Part shown: positions 8,099-14,939 of the stretch, in pieces
Numbering within the stretch: position 1 is the first letter of the stretch
Layout: the number at the start of each line of letters is the position of its first letter
Origin: CAZJUR01 sp964549525
GTDB taxonomy: Bacteria > Patescibacteriota > Saccharimonadia > Saccharimonadales > Saccharimonadaceae
DNA: 32,786 nt
Reading direction: 5' to 3'
Assembly: GCA_964549525.1 (NCBI GenBank)
Contig: CAZJUR010000010.1
Coordinates: 1 to 32,786, forward strand
Notes under the pieces: generated by a model
What the model was told of the DNA's origin: nothing
Seen by the model: only the letters and a program-made list of their open reading frames with translations
The model's database searches: none
Program-made: the position numbers and the translations under genes

Positions 8099-9723
8099 AT
8101 TCGATTGAAATTCCGATTGGGAAGCGCACTTTTCTATACCGCTTATTTGAAATATTACCCGCCTTTTTAAGTTATGGTTCGCTGATTCTTCTGGTTGCTT
8201 TATCGCTTCTTAACCCGTTCTTGGCGGCGGTATATCTCTTGATTATTATTCTCACAGCTTTTATCAAATCTATAGGTGTGGCATTTCGCACTATTCAGGG
8301 CTATCACAATATGCAGCAAGCCCAAAAAGTCGATTGGAATCAACGATTTCAAGACGTAATTAATACTCAATTGCAAAAGGAAGTGTTACTACAAGATACC
8401 TCCACCTGGAGAAAGAGAAATCATGCAAAAAATCTTGCATATATTGCGAGTGATCATTCAGCACCGCGTGCTCAAGATATATACCAGGCAGTGATCATCG
8501 CCATGTATAACGAGCAATACGAGACACTTTTACCGACTATTCAAGCAATTGCTGACTCATCATTTGATCAAAAGCGCATTATGGTAGTACTTGCATATGA
8601 ACAACGCGGCGGTCCAGCTACAAAATCAGTGGTGAATAAACTACAACAGACATTTCAAGATACATTTCTCCACTTTTATACAGTCGAGCATCCAGCTGAT
8701 TTAGCCAATGAAGTGCAAGGAAAAGGTGGTAATATCACATACGCTGGTAAATTTTTACAACGTTGTATAGAGAAAGAGGATATAGATCCCGATAATGTTA
8801 TTATAACAACACTAGATAGCGATAACCGACCGCATAAGCAATATTTATCATATACTGCATACGAATATGTTGTCCATCCAAATCGACTTAACGTGTCCTT
8901 TCAACCAATTGCCTTGTTTTTAAATAATATTTGGGATGTACCTGCACCAATGCGTGTCATTGCGACTGGTAATTCATTTTGGAATATTATTAGCTCAATG
9001 CGGCCACACATGCTCAGAAACTTTGCGTCTCATTCGCAAGGCCTCAGTCCACTGATCGGAATGAAATTTTGGAGTGTGCGCACGATTGTAGAGGATGGCC
9101 ATCAATTTTGGCGCAGCTTCTTCTATTTTGATGGTAAATATAGCGTCGTGCCGATTTATGTTCCCATATATCAGGACGCAGTATTATCTGATACATACAA
9201 AAAGACCCTCTATGCTCAATTTAAACAAGTCAGGCGATGGGCATATGGCGCATCGGACATACCTTACGTAGCTGTGCGACTTTTTACAGCTAAGCGTCGC
9301 ATACCGTTTTCTTATGGATTGAGCTATTTATTACGACTGATTGATAGTCATGTTTCTTGGGCAAGTTTGCCACTTCTCGTCGCATTTGGGGGATGGGTGC
9401 CACTTCTTCTGAATCAAGAGTCATCTCGGAGTATTGTGGCCCATGAGCTGCCAGAATTTATTAGTCTTATCCAACGCGTAGCAATGATAGGTATTCTGAT
9501 TAGCGTGTTTCTCGCCTTTAAAATGCTCCCTCCGCGACCAGCGCGCTACAAGAAGCATCGATCTATTCTGATGGCCCTTCAGTGGCTACTTATGCCAATA
9601 ACGTCGATTTTATATGGTGCGCTCGCTGCCTTTAATGCACAAACTCATCTCGCACTCGGAAAGTATCTTGATACGTTTGATGTCACCGATAAGGCTATCA
9701 AGCCGCATACCAAAAACAAATAG
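8095..9723 (+). CDS. Processive family-2 glycosyltransferase, membrane-bound
   Basis: A 542-residue enzyme. Two N-terminal membrane helices (about 18-60) precede a GT-A domain that starts AVIIAMYNEQYETLLPTIQA. The metal-binding motif is TLDSD (D241, D243), the catalytic base region is EDGHQFW (E333, D334), and the processive signature is Q378-x-x-R381-W382 (QVRRW). Several C-terminal membrane helices follow (about 425-445, 463-485 and 505-525), as in cellulose- or hyaluronan-synthase-like enzymes that polymerise and extrude a glycan. The sugar and polymer cannot be told from sequence. It is coupled to the small membrane protein before it. Its stop abuts the convergent nrdR stop with no spare base. 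Confidence 0.8.
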   Translation: MNSIEIPIGKRTFLYRLFEILPAFLSYGSLILLVALSLLNPFLAAVYLLIIILTAFIKSIGVAFRTIQGYHNMQQAQKVDWNQRFQDVINTQLQKEVLLQDTSTWRKRNHAKNLAYIASDHSAPRAQDIYQAVIIAMYNEQYETLLPTIQAIADSSFDQKRIMVVLAYEQRGGPATKSVVNKLQQTFQDTFLHFYTVEHPADLANEVQGKGGNITYAGKFLQRCIEKEDIDPDNVIITTLDSDNRPHKQYLSYTAYEYVVHPNRLNVSFQPIALFLNNIWDVPAPMRVIATGNSFWNIISSMRPHMLRNFASHSQGLSPLIGMKFWSVRTIVEDGHQFWRSFFYFDGKYSVVPIYVPIYQDAVLSDTYKKTLYAQFKQVRRWAYGASDIPYVAVRLFTAKRRIPFSYGLSYLLRLIDSHVSWASLPLLVAFGGWVPLLLNQESSRSIVAHELPEFISLIQRVAMIGILISVFLAFKMLPPRPARYKKHRSILMALQWLLMPITSILYGALAAFNAQTHLALGKYLDTFDVTDKAIKPHTKNK

Positions 9724-10146
9724 CTACAGGTGTTTTTCTAGATGTGCACTATGCCGAGCAGCGTATTGAATAGCAGCTCTTTTATCAAAACGAGCCAAGA
9801 CAGTGTAGGCGGTTTCTGCTAAAAAAGCGGGTGTAAGTAGTTCTTGTCCATCTGCGCGGGCTATTTTTTCAGCAATTGTCGTAGCGATCGCTTCGCTATA
9901 CTCAGCGCGACGCGTAGTTTGATGCTCAAAACATGCAGCAATAGAGAGAAGCAACTTTGTGTGGCTAAAAGGCTGATTCTTTTTATTACCTAAAACAAAC
10001 AGGTGATCGAGAAGTGGGGACTCATAGCTCGTGAAGGTCATATGACATTTTTTACATTGTCGTCTGCGCCAGACAGACGATCGTTTTTTATGGGGGCGAG
10101 AATTAGTCACTGTAGTATGTGAATGAGAACAATATATACATATCAT
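9724..10146 (-). CDS. nrdR: NrdR-like transcriptional repressor
   Basis: A 140-residue protein with the NrdR layout. The N-terminal zinc ribbon has C3-x-x-C6 and C31-x-x-C34, with the basic stretch WRRRQCKKC and FTSYE, where the family has RRRECxxCxxRFTTYE. An ATP-cone follows (about 47-135), starting LFVLGNKKNQPFSHTKLLLS. NrdR senses ATP/dATP and represses ribonucleotide reductase genes. The nucleotide-binding VxKRDG motif is diverged here (VLGNKKNQPF), so ligand preference may differ. No nrd genes are in the window. The gene follows a terminator at 10182-10219 on the same strand and probably has its own weak promoter. Confidence 0.8.
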   Translation of the reverse strand: MICIYCSHSHTTVTNSRPHKKRSSVWRRRQCKKCHMTFTSYESPLLDHLFVLGNKKNQPFSHTKLLLSIAACFEHQTTRRAEYSEAIATTIAEKIARADGQELLTPAFLAETAYTVLARFDKRAAIQYAARHSAHLEKHL

Positions 10147-10181
10147 ATCAACATATTGTCATATAGCTATAAAAAAAGCTA

Positions 10182-10219
10182 GTGGAAAAGTAAAAGCGAG
10201 TGTGTAAAACACTCGCTTT
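10182..10219 (-). terminator. Intrinsic terminator of the small transcript upstream of nrdR
   Basis: On the minus strand AAAGCGAGTG, a 7-base loop and CACTCGCTTT form a perfect 10-bp stem (10193-10219), followed by TTTTACTTTTCC. The U-tract lies only on the minus-strand side, so it serves the 24-codon ORF unit. Confidence 0.75.
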
Positions 10220-10243
10220 CGAGTCAAAATCTATACCGATGCC

Positions 10244-10318
10244 CTAATTCGAATACTCATAAAAGAGTTTGAATTTGGATAGTTCTGAGCTCTTCGTTGT
10301 GGTGATACGATTACTCAT
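10244..10318 (-). CDS. Putative 24-residue leaderless small ORF
   Basis: ATG at 10318 and TAG at 10244-10246 encode MSNRITTTKSSELSKFKLFY followed by EYSN. There is no recognisable family. The case rests on context: a strong promoter (TTGACT, 17 bases, TGC-TAATAT) places the predicted transcription start exactly at the A of the ATG, and a perfect 10-bp terminator stem begins 25 bases after the stop. The unit is therefore a complete short transcription unit of about 130 bases. It could be a genuine small protein, a leader peptide upstream of nrdR, or a small RNA in which the ORF is chance. No membrane segment is visible, and it is basic and Ser/Thr/Lys-rich. Confidence 0.45.
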   Translation of the reverse strand: MSNRITTTKSSELSKFKLFYEYSN

Positions 10319-10324
10319 ACTTTT

Positions 10325-10353
10325 ATATTAGCACAGATTTTATAAAAAGTCAA
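10325..10353 (-). promoter_or_regulatory. Strong promoter of the 24-codon unit
   Basis: On the minus strand TTGACT (10348-10353), 17-base spacer ending TGC, TAATAT (10325-10330). It is among the best sigma-70-type matches in the window. The predicted +1 coincides with the ATG at 10318. Confidence 0.75.
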
Positions 10354-10381
10354 TATACTGCTATTGCTTATATATTTTTGA

Positions 10382-10401
10382 TGGTGGGCGATGAGGAATT
10401 C
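10382..10401. repeat. Direct repeat of the tRNA-Val 3' end (left copy)
   Basis: Identical over 20 bases to 10566-10585, at a distance of 184 bases. The right copy is the functional tRNA end. The pattern resembles attL/attR duplication by tRNA-targeting integrases, but the interval holds no integrase. Confidence 0.85.
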
Positions 10402-10528
10402 AACCTGCGTTCCGCAAGCCCGAAATTTCGCGATTGAAAACAAGTTTTCATCGGAAAGTTTCCTTGCGACTCGCCACTGGCGACTCTCACCCCGACCTCT
10501 ACGGTCGGTGATTCCTACCTCACCAAAA
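10382..10528. other. Hairpin-rich element bordered by a copy of the tRNA-Val 3' end
   Basis: No ORF. The first 20 bases (10382-10401) are identical to the 3'-terminal 20 bases of tRNA-Val including CCA (10566-10585). Inside are, in order, short perfect or near-perfect inverted repeats: CGAAATTTCG (10421), GATTGAAAAC/GTTTTCATC (10432-10452), GGAAA-g-TTTCC (10453-10463), TCGCC-act-GGCGA (10471-10483) and CCGACC/GGTCGG (10492-10508). AGGAAT near the left end can also pair with ATTCCT near the right end. CCCCGACCTCT (10490-10500) repeats a second stretch of tRNA-Val. It could be a structured RNA, a decayed tRNA-Val copy with an insertion, or the remnant of an element integrated at the tRNA end. 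Strand is undecided. Confidence 0.5.
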
Positions 10529-10566
10529 AAATAAACAAGTTACTAAGATGTATAACTTGTTTATTT
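10524..10566 (-). terminator. Intrinsic terminator of tRNA-Val
   Basis: On the minus strand AAATAAACAAGTTA, a 10-base loop and TAACTTGTTTATTT form a perfect 14-bp stem (10529-10566), followed by a run of Ts. It starts right at the tRNA CCA. Confidence 0.85.
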
Positions 10567-10642
10567 GGTGGGCGATGAGGAATTCGAATCCCCGACCTCT
10601 TCAACGTCAATGAAGCGCTCTAGCCAGCTGAGCTAATCGCCC
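10566..10642 (-). tRNA. tRNA-Val (anticodon GAC)
   Basis: The acceptor GGGCGAT pairs with ATCGCCC. The anticodon arm CTTCA-TTGACGT-TGAAG gives GAC. The T arm is GGGGA-TTCGAAT-TCCTC and CCA is encoded at 10566-10568. Confidence 0.93.
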
Positions 10643-10653
10643 ATACGGACTAC

Positions 10654-10682
10654 ATCTTATCAAAAACAGAGGCCACTCGCAA
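10654..10682 (-). promoter_or_regulatory. Promoter of tRNA-Val
   Basis: On the minus strand TTGCGA (10677-10682), 17-base spacer ending TGA, TAAGAT (10654-10659). It diverges from the thrS promoter. Confidence 0.6.
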
Positions 10683-10689
10683 GTTCGCA

Positions 10690-10698
10690 TGATACAAT
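10690..10698 (+). promoter_or_regulatory. Extended -10 promoter of thrS
   Basis: TGA-TACAAT, seven bases, then the ATG at 10706. There is no Shine-Dalgarno and no room for a T-box leader, so a leaderless message is predicted. Confidence 0.6.
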
Positions 10699-10705
10699 AT
10701 AAGAT

Positions 10706-12544
10706 ATGAATGAAGAAAAACTATATGCAATGCGGCATAGTCTTGCGCATGTTATGGCAGCGGCCGTTCAAAAACTTTGGCCAGAAGCAAAATTTGGTGT
10801 AGGACCGGTCGTCGAAAATGGCTTTTATTATGATGTTGATATTCCTAAGGTGACGATTTCAACTGATGACTTTTCACGAATTGAAGAAGCAATGCGCGAG
10901 ATTATCGCCGAAAAACAGGAGTTTGGACGTACCGAAAAGCCGATTGATGAGGCCATAACTTGGGCAAAGGAGCATCGACAGCCCTATAAAGAAGAGTTAC
11001 TGAATGACCTGAAACGTTCAGGCACGACAGTAGCAAAAGACCTAGATGCCAATGAAATGGGAACAATTACCGAAGGCGAGGGCGCTGTGAGCTCGGTTTC
11101 CTTCTACCAAAATGGCGATTTTATAGATCTGTGTCGAGGGCCGCATGTGCATGATACATCTGAAGTAGGAGCGTTTAAATTAATGAGAGTAGCTGGTGCG
11201 TATTGGCGTGGTAATGAGAAGAATCCTCAAATGCAACGTCTCTATGGAGTAGCATTTGCGACAAAAGAAGATCTTCAGCAGTATCTTATGCAGTTCGAAG
11301 AAGCTAAAAAACGTGATCATCGTAAATTAGGACAGGAATTAGATTTATTTGTACTATCTGATTTAGTAGGGTCGGGGCTGCCGCTATTTACACCACGCGG
11401 GGTTATTTTGCGGGATCAACTGGGGGAGTTTTCTCAAGAAATTCAAGCAAAATATGGTTATCAAAAAGTAATGATACCGCATATGGCGCGCGCAGAATTA
11501 TATAAAGTATCAGGTCATTACGAAAAATATCCTGAAAAATTTACTGTAACGAGCGAAGAGTCAGATGATGAATTTTTGTTAAAGCCAATGAGTTGCCCGC
11601 ACCATATACAGATCTATGCTTCACGGCCACGTAGTTATAAGGAACTGCCTATAAGGTATATGGAAAATACCCAAGTCTATCGGGATGAAAAATCTGGTGA
11701 GTTGCATGGGTTATCTCGAGTGCGAATGATCACCCAAGACGATAGTCACTGTTTTTGCACCCCAGATCAAGTTGGCGAAGAATTGTCACACATTGTAGAA
11801 ATGGTGCGCGATATGTACACGGCACTGAATATGGAATATCGTGCAATTTTATCGTTTCGTGATGAATCTGATAAATATCTCGGCGAGAAAAGTGTTTGGG
11901 AAGAGGCACAACGAGCTCTTGAGTCTACTGTCAAACAGCATGATATAACGTATGAAACAGTTCCTGGCGAAGCGGCTTTTTACGGCCCAAAGGTTGATTT
12001 TATGGTACGTGATGCCATTGGACGAGAGTGGCAGTGTGCGACACTCCAGCTCGACTTCCTTCAGCCGCAGCGGTTTAAGCTTGAATATACTGGAGATGAT
12101 GGGGAAAAACATCCTCCGGTCATGATTCATAAAGCCTTGTTGGGCTCGATTGAGCGATTTCTTAGCGTTTATATAGAGCATACAGCTGGAAAATTCCCGA
12201 TTTGGCTAGCGCCAGAACAACTGCGTTTGATTCAAGTTAAGGATTCACCGGAACTCGATGCATATGTAAATAAAATTGCTGACTATGCGACCGAACATAA
12301 GTTACGAGTGAGTATTGATCGTTCACATGATTCAGTTGGCAAAAAAATTCGTCAATCTGAGCTCATGAAAATACCATACGTAGTGGTGATTGGTGAAAAA
12401 GAACTTGCAGATAAAGTATTAACACCCCGAATTCGAAACGACCTCGCTGTATCTGGGCGTGGAGAAGAAACATATCAATACGAAAATCTGGTTCGCTCAA
12501 TTGCCAATGAAATGAAAACGCGCGCCCATCGCTCATCGCTATGA
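10706..12544 (+). CDS. thrS: Threonyl-tRNA synthetase lacking the TGS domain
   Basis: Charges tRNA-Thr. The protein of 612 residues starts directly in the editing (N2) domain: H11 and H15 form the HxxxH pair in RHSLAHVMAAA, and LCRGPHV follows near residue 145. The usual N-terminal TGS domain of about 60 residues is absent. The class II core is intact: LKPMSCPHH with the zinc Cys at 297 (usual form PMNCPGH), TQDDSHCF, FYGPKVDF and VMIHKALLGSIERF. The C-terminal anticodon-binding domain runs from about residue 505 (WLAPEQLRLI). It is the first gene of an overlapping run (thrS, HAD, ATL, miaA) linked by an ATGA overlap. Confidence 0.95.
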   Translation: MNEEKLYAMRHSLAHVMAAAVQKLWPEAKFGVGPVVENGFYYDVDIPKVTISTDDFSRIEEAMREIIAEKQEFGRTEKPIDEAITWAKEHRQPYKEELLNDLKRSGTTVAKDLDANEMGTITEGEGAVSSVSFYQNGDFIDLCRGPHVHDTSEVGAFKLMRVAGAYWRGNEKNPQMQRLYGVAFATKEDLQQYLMQFEEAKKRDHRKLGQELDLFVLSDLVGSGLPLFTPRGVILRDQLGEFSQEIQAKYGYQKVMIPHMARAELYKVSGHYEKYPEKFTVTSEESDDEFLLKPMSCPHHIQIYASRPRSYKELPIRYMENTQVYRDEKSGELHGLSRVRMITQDDSHCFCTPDQVGEELSHIVEMVRDMYTALNMEYRAILSFRDESDKYLGEKSVWEEAQRALESTVKQHDITYETVPGEAAFYGPKVDFMVRDAIGREWQCATLQLDFLQPQRFKLEYTGDDGEKHPPVMIHKALLGSIERFLSVYIEHTAGKFPIWLAPEQLRLIQVKDSPELDAYVNKIADYATEHKLRVSIDRSHDSVGKKIRQSELMKIPYVVVIGEKELADKVLTPRIRNDLAVSGRGEETYQYENLVRSIANEMKTRAHRSSL

Positions 12545-13146
12545 GTAAGAAGAAAATTGCAATTGATATTGATGACACAATCGCCGCAAGTACAGAATCG
12601 TTAAGACTGCGCGTGAATGAAAAAGCGGGAGTGAGTATTCCAGCATCTGGTTATCAAATACCAGCGCATTACTGGGGATATTATGAGCGTGTATGGCAAA
12701 TCCATGATGTAGATGTTGAACTGGCCGATTTTGAAAAAGAGATGATCGATGATCAGTCGCACATTCCTCTTTTACCAGGAGCTTTATTTGCACTAAAAGA
12801 GCTGACAAGTAAGTTTAATATCATATTTATCACTTCTCGTCATCATAGCTGGGAAGCGGCTACTCGTCGGTGGCTGAAAAATGTTTTTTCGGATATACCG
12901 TCTATTGATATTTACTTCACTGATAGTCATCATAACGCTCATGGTAAAAGCAAAGGGCAGTTATGTAAGGAATTGAAAGCAAAAATACTTATTGACGATA
13001 ATGCAGAGCACTGTCGATCAGCAATAGATGAAGATGTCAGGGCGATATTATTTGGAGAATATGGGTGGCACCTCGATGTTGATAAGCGCATTATTCGTTG
13101 CAAAGATTGGCAGGCAGTTTTGGAGCACCTTGATGGAGAAAGATAA
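12541..13146 (+). CDS. HAD-family 5'(3')-deoxyribonucleotidase-like phosphatase
   Basis: A 201-residue HAD hydrolase. Motif I is AIDIDDT (D9 nucleophile, D11 acid/base), motif II is FITSRHH (Ser/Thr), motif III is a lysine in HGKSKGQLC, and motif IV is ILIDDNAEH. The cap-type region (about 20-80) and the overall layout resemble the NT5C deoxyribonucleotidase group, which dephosphorylates nucleoside monophosphates. The substrate cannot be fixed from sequence. It overlaps thrS by four bases and the next gene by 14, so translation is probably coupled. With ndk and the Nudix fusion it may belong to nucleotide housekeeping, which is an inference. Confidence 0.75.
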   Translation: MSKKKIAIDIDDTIAASTESLRLRVNEKAGVSIPASGYQIPAHYWGYYERVWQIHDVDVELADFEKEMIDDQSHIPLLPGALFALKELTSKFNIIFITSRHHSWEAATRRWLKNVFSDIPSIDIYFTDSHHNAHGKSKGQLCKELKAKILIDDNAEHCRSAIDEDVRAILFGEYGWHLDVDKRIIRCKDWQAVLEHLDGER

Positions 13147-13459
13147 TTTTAGAGAACAAGTGTATAAAATCGTAGTATCTATACCAAAAGGCAGGGTGAT
13201 GACGTATGGCGATATTGCAGCCATATGTGAACACCCGTACGCTGCGCGCCAAGTGGGGGGTATGGCGCATTTTGGCCCACCAGATCTACCGTGGCAAAGA
13301 GTAGTCAATCGATTTGGGGGTTTAGCATCTGGTTATCACGGTGGACGACGGCAGCATCGTATCGACCTCGAAGCTGAAGGCGTGCCAATACGCGACGATT
13401 ATATCATTGAGGATTTTAAAGAGCGGCGATGGACACCACCAATTCCCAGCCACTCGTAG
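13133..13459 (+). CDS. Alkyltransferase-like protein (ATL), Trp in place of the catalytic Cys
   Basis: A 108-residue protein homologous to the C-terminal domain of O6-alkylguanine-DNA alkyltransferases. The acceptor motif PCHRV is replaced by PWQRV (W54), so it cannot transfer the alkyl group. The nucleotide-flipping Tyr25 (RVMTYGDIA) and the arginine finger R39 (AARQVGG) are kept. ATL proteins bind alkylated guanines and hand them to nucleotide excision repair. I chose the ATG at 13133 because the family-like sequence (FREQVYKIVVSIPKGRV) begins just after it; a longer frame open from 13028 only reads through the HAD gene. It overlaps miaA by 31 bases. Confidence 0.85.
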   Translation: MEKDNFREQVYKIVVSIPKGRVMTYGDIAAICEHPYAARQVGGMAHFGPPDLPWQRVVNRFGGLASGYHGGRRQHRIDLEAEGVPIRDDYIIEDFKERRWTPPIPSHS

Positions 13460-14313
13460 TTATCTGCGGTCCGACCGCAAGTGGCAAAAGTGAAATCGCT
13501 ATGCATCTGGCTCGTCAAAAAAACGGAGAAATAATTTGTGCTGATTCTCGAACTATCTATAAGTATATGGACATTGGGACTGCTAAACCATCTCTCCAAG
13601 ATCAGCGTGAAGTGCCCCATCATCTGCTTGATATAGTGGAGCCAGGACAGCGCTTCACGGTTGTTGATTTCAAGAGTCGAGCATTGGGCGTTATCGCTGA
13701 TATGAGAAAACGAGGCAAGCTACCAATATTAGTTGGTGGAACGGGGTTATATATTGATTCAATTATCTATGATTACCAGTTTGAATCTGAATTTTCTGTT
13801 GAACAGAGGTCTCAATTTGGATCGATGACTCTAGCACATCTACATGTATATTGTAAAAAACACACCATAGAGTTACCGGAAAATAGAATGAATAAACGGC
13901 ACGTGATTAACGCAATTCTTCGTGGGGGTAGTCAATCTACTGCTCTAGAAGAACCAATTGGTAACACTATACTTGTAGCAGTGAAAACAGATAAAGAGCT
14001 ATTACGAGCGCGAATCAAAGATCGGGCTGAACACATCTTTTCATCTGGAGTTGTCGAAGAAGCAAAAAAATTGGGCAAAATGTATGGCTGGGACAATGAA
14101 GCCATGACAGGTAATATATATCCTCTTGTGCACCAATATCTCGAAGGAAATCTGACCCTAAAACAGATTAAAGAACAATTTATTACACTTGATTGGCGTT
14201 TAGCCAAAAGACAATTGACATGGTTACGAAGAAATAAGCACCTTATCTGGATTGAGCAAAAAGATGTGTTGAAATATGTGTTCAACAGGCTCGAAAAAAA
14301 TGAACAAAAATGA
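13429..14313 (+). CDS. miaA: tRNA dimethylallyltransferase
   Basis: Adds the isopentenyl group to A37 of tRNAs that read codons starting with U. The 294-residue protein has the P-loop GPTASGKS (14-21), ADSRTIYKYMDIGTAKPS (substrate and prenyl site), HHLLDIVEPG, VGGTGLYIDSII and the C-terminal AKRQLTWLRRNK, all typical of MiaA. The start at 13429 puts the P-loop at its normal place. No ribosome site is obvious; because the start lies inside the ATL gene, translational coupling is likely. The stop TGA overlaps the -10 of the next gene. Confidence 0.93.
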   Translation: MDTTNSQPLVVICGPTASGKSEIAMHLARQKNGEIICADSRTIYKYMDIGTAKPSLQDQREVPHHLLDIVEPGQRFTVVDFKSRALGVIADMRKRGKLPILVGGTGLYIDSIIYDYQFESEFSVEQRSQFGSMTLAHLHVYCKKHTIELPENRMNKRHVINAILRGGSQSTALEEPIGNTILVAVKTDKELLRARIKDRAEHIFSSGVVEEAKKLGKMYGWDNEAMTGNIYPLVHQYLEGNLTLKQIKEQFITLDWRLAKRQLTWLRRNKHLIWIEQKDVLKYVFNRLEKNEQK

Positions 14314-14319
14314 TATGAT
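14311..14319 (+). promoter_or_regulatory. Extended -10 promoter of the winged-helix gene
   Basis: TGA-TATGAT overlaps the miaA stop codon, followed by seven bases and the ATG at 14327. A leaderless start is predicted. Confidence 0.5.
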
Positions 14320-14326
14320 GTAGGTA

Positions 14327-14938
14327 ATGATTGATGGATTATTTGGGTCAAAAACACGTGTAAAGTTACTTCATTTATTTATGAGTAATCCTGGTCGAGC
14401 ATTTTATGTGCGCGAAATTACTCGTCGTGTTGACGAACAAATTAATTCAGTCAGGCGAGAACTTTCAAATATGCTTGGGATTGGCGTGATAAAAAGCGAT
14501 AGCGTTGACAATAAATTGTACTATGAAGTTGATCAATCCTACACTTATTACACACCACTCAAAGAAATTTTTTCAACTACCGGTAAAAAAACACGTACTG
14601 GTGACCAAAATTCGGGGGAGATTACAATTTGGCATAAACGACTTAAGAAACTTTCAGCGGTCAAAATAGTGATACTTTCTGGTGGTTTTGTCAGCGGCGC
14701 GCGAAGCAAAATTGATATTATGATCGTCGGCTCACCCCCGAAGACACAAATTAAAAAACTCATCAAAGAAATTGAAGAAGATGAACATCGAACAGTGGTG
14801 TATAGTGTGATTACATATGATGATTTTTATTATCGTATGAGCATGAAAGACCGGTTTGTGGCAGAAATTTTAGATGGTAAGCACACCGTCCTTCTAGATA
14901 CAACAGGTACATTAAAAAAGGAACAATCAAAGGAGTAG
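14327..14938 (+). CDS. Winged-helix DNA-binding protein with a nucleotidyltransferase-like domain
   Basis: A 203-residue protein. Residues 1-75 form a winged helix: LFGSKTRVKLLHLFMSNPGR, a recognition-helix region EITRRVDEQINSVRRELSNM and a wing (KLYYEVD). Residues about 100-190 look like a small nucleotidyltransferase fold: the family loop GS-x-ARG-D-DIDL appears here as SGARSKIDIMIVG. This has lost the usual GS start and has only one clear acid (D), so catalysis is doubtful. Proteins with this layout are generally treated as transcriptional regulators, and targets are unknown. The next gene starts two bases after the stop behind an AGGAG site, so the two form an operon. Confidence 0.65.
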   Translation: MIDGLFGSKTRVKLLHLFMSNPGRAFYVREITRRVDEQINSVRRELSNMLGIGVIKSDSVDNKLYYEVDQSYTYYTPLKEIFSTTGKKTRTGDQNSGEITIWHKRLKKLSAVKIVILSGGFVSGARSKIDIMIVGSPPKTQIKKLIKEIEEDEHRTVVYSVITYDDFYYRMSMKDRFVAEILDGKHTVLLDTTGTLKKEQSKE

Positions 14939-14939
14939 C

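Noticed and set aside
10129..10159. ACAATAT and ATATTGT inverted around the nrdR start, resembling an NrdR box for self-control.
   Set aside because: The arms are 17 bases apart and only 7 bases long in AT-rich sequence; true NrdR boxes are compact and occur in pairs.
10394..10490. A tRNA-Ser-like cloverleaf of about 96 bases on the minus strand ending in GCCCACCA.
   Set aside because: No D arm, no proper seven-base anticodon loop, and the T stem does not pair.
10381..10705. T-box riboswitch controlling thrS.
   Set aside because: No AGGGTGGNACCGCG element or specifier stem; the hairpin-rich element is separated from thrS by tRNA-Val on the other strand, and thrS has a -10 seven bases before its ATG.
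13028..13132. Longer start for the alkyltransferase-like protein.
   Set aside because: The extra 35 codons are out-of-frame HAD coding sequence with no family similarity.
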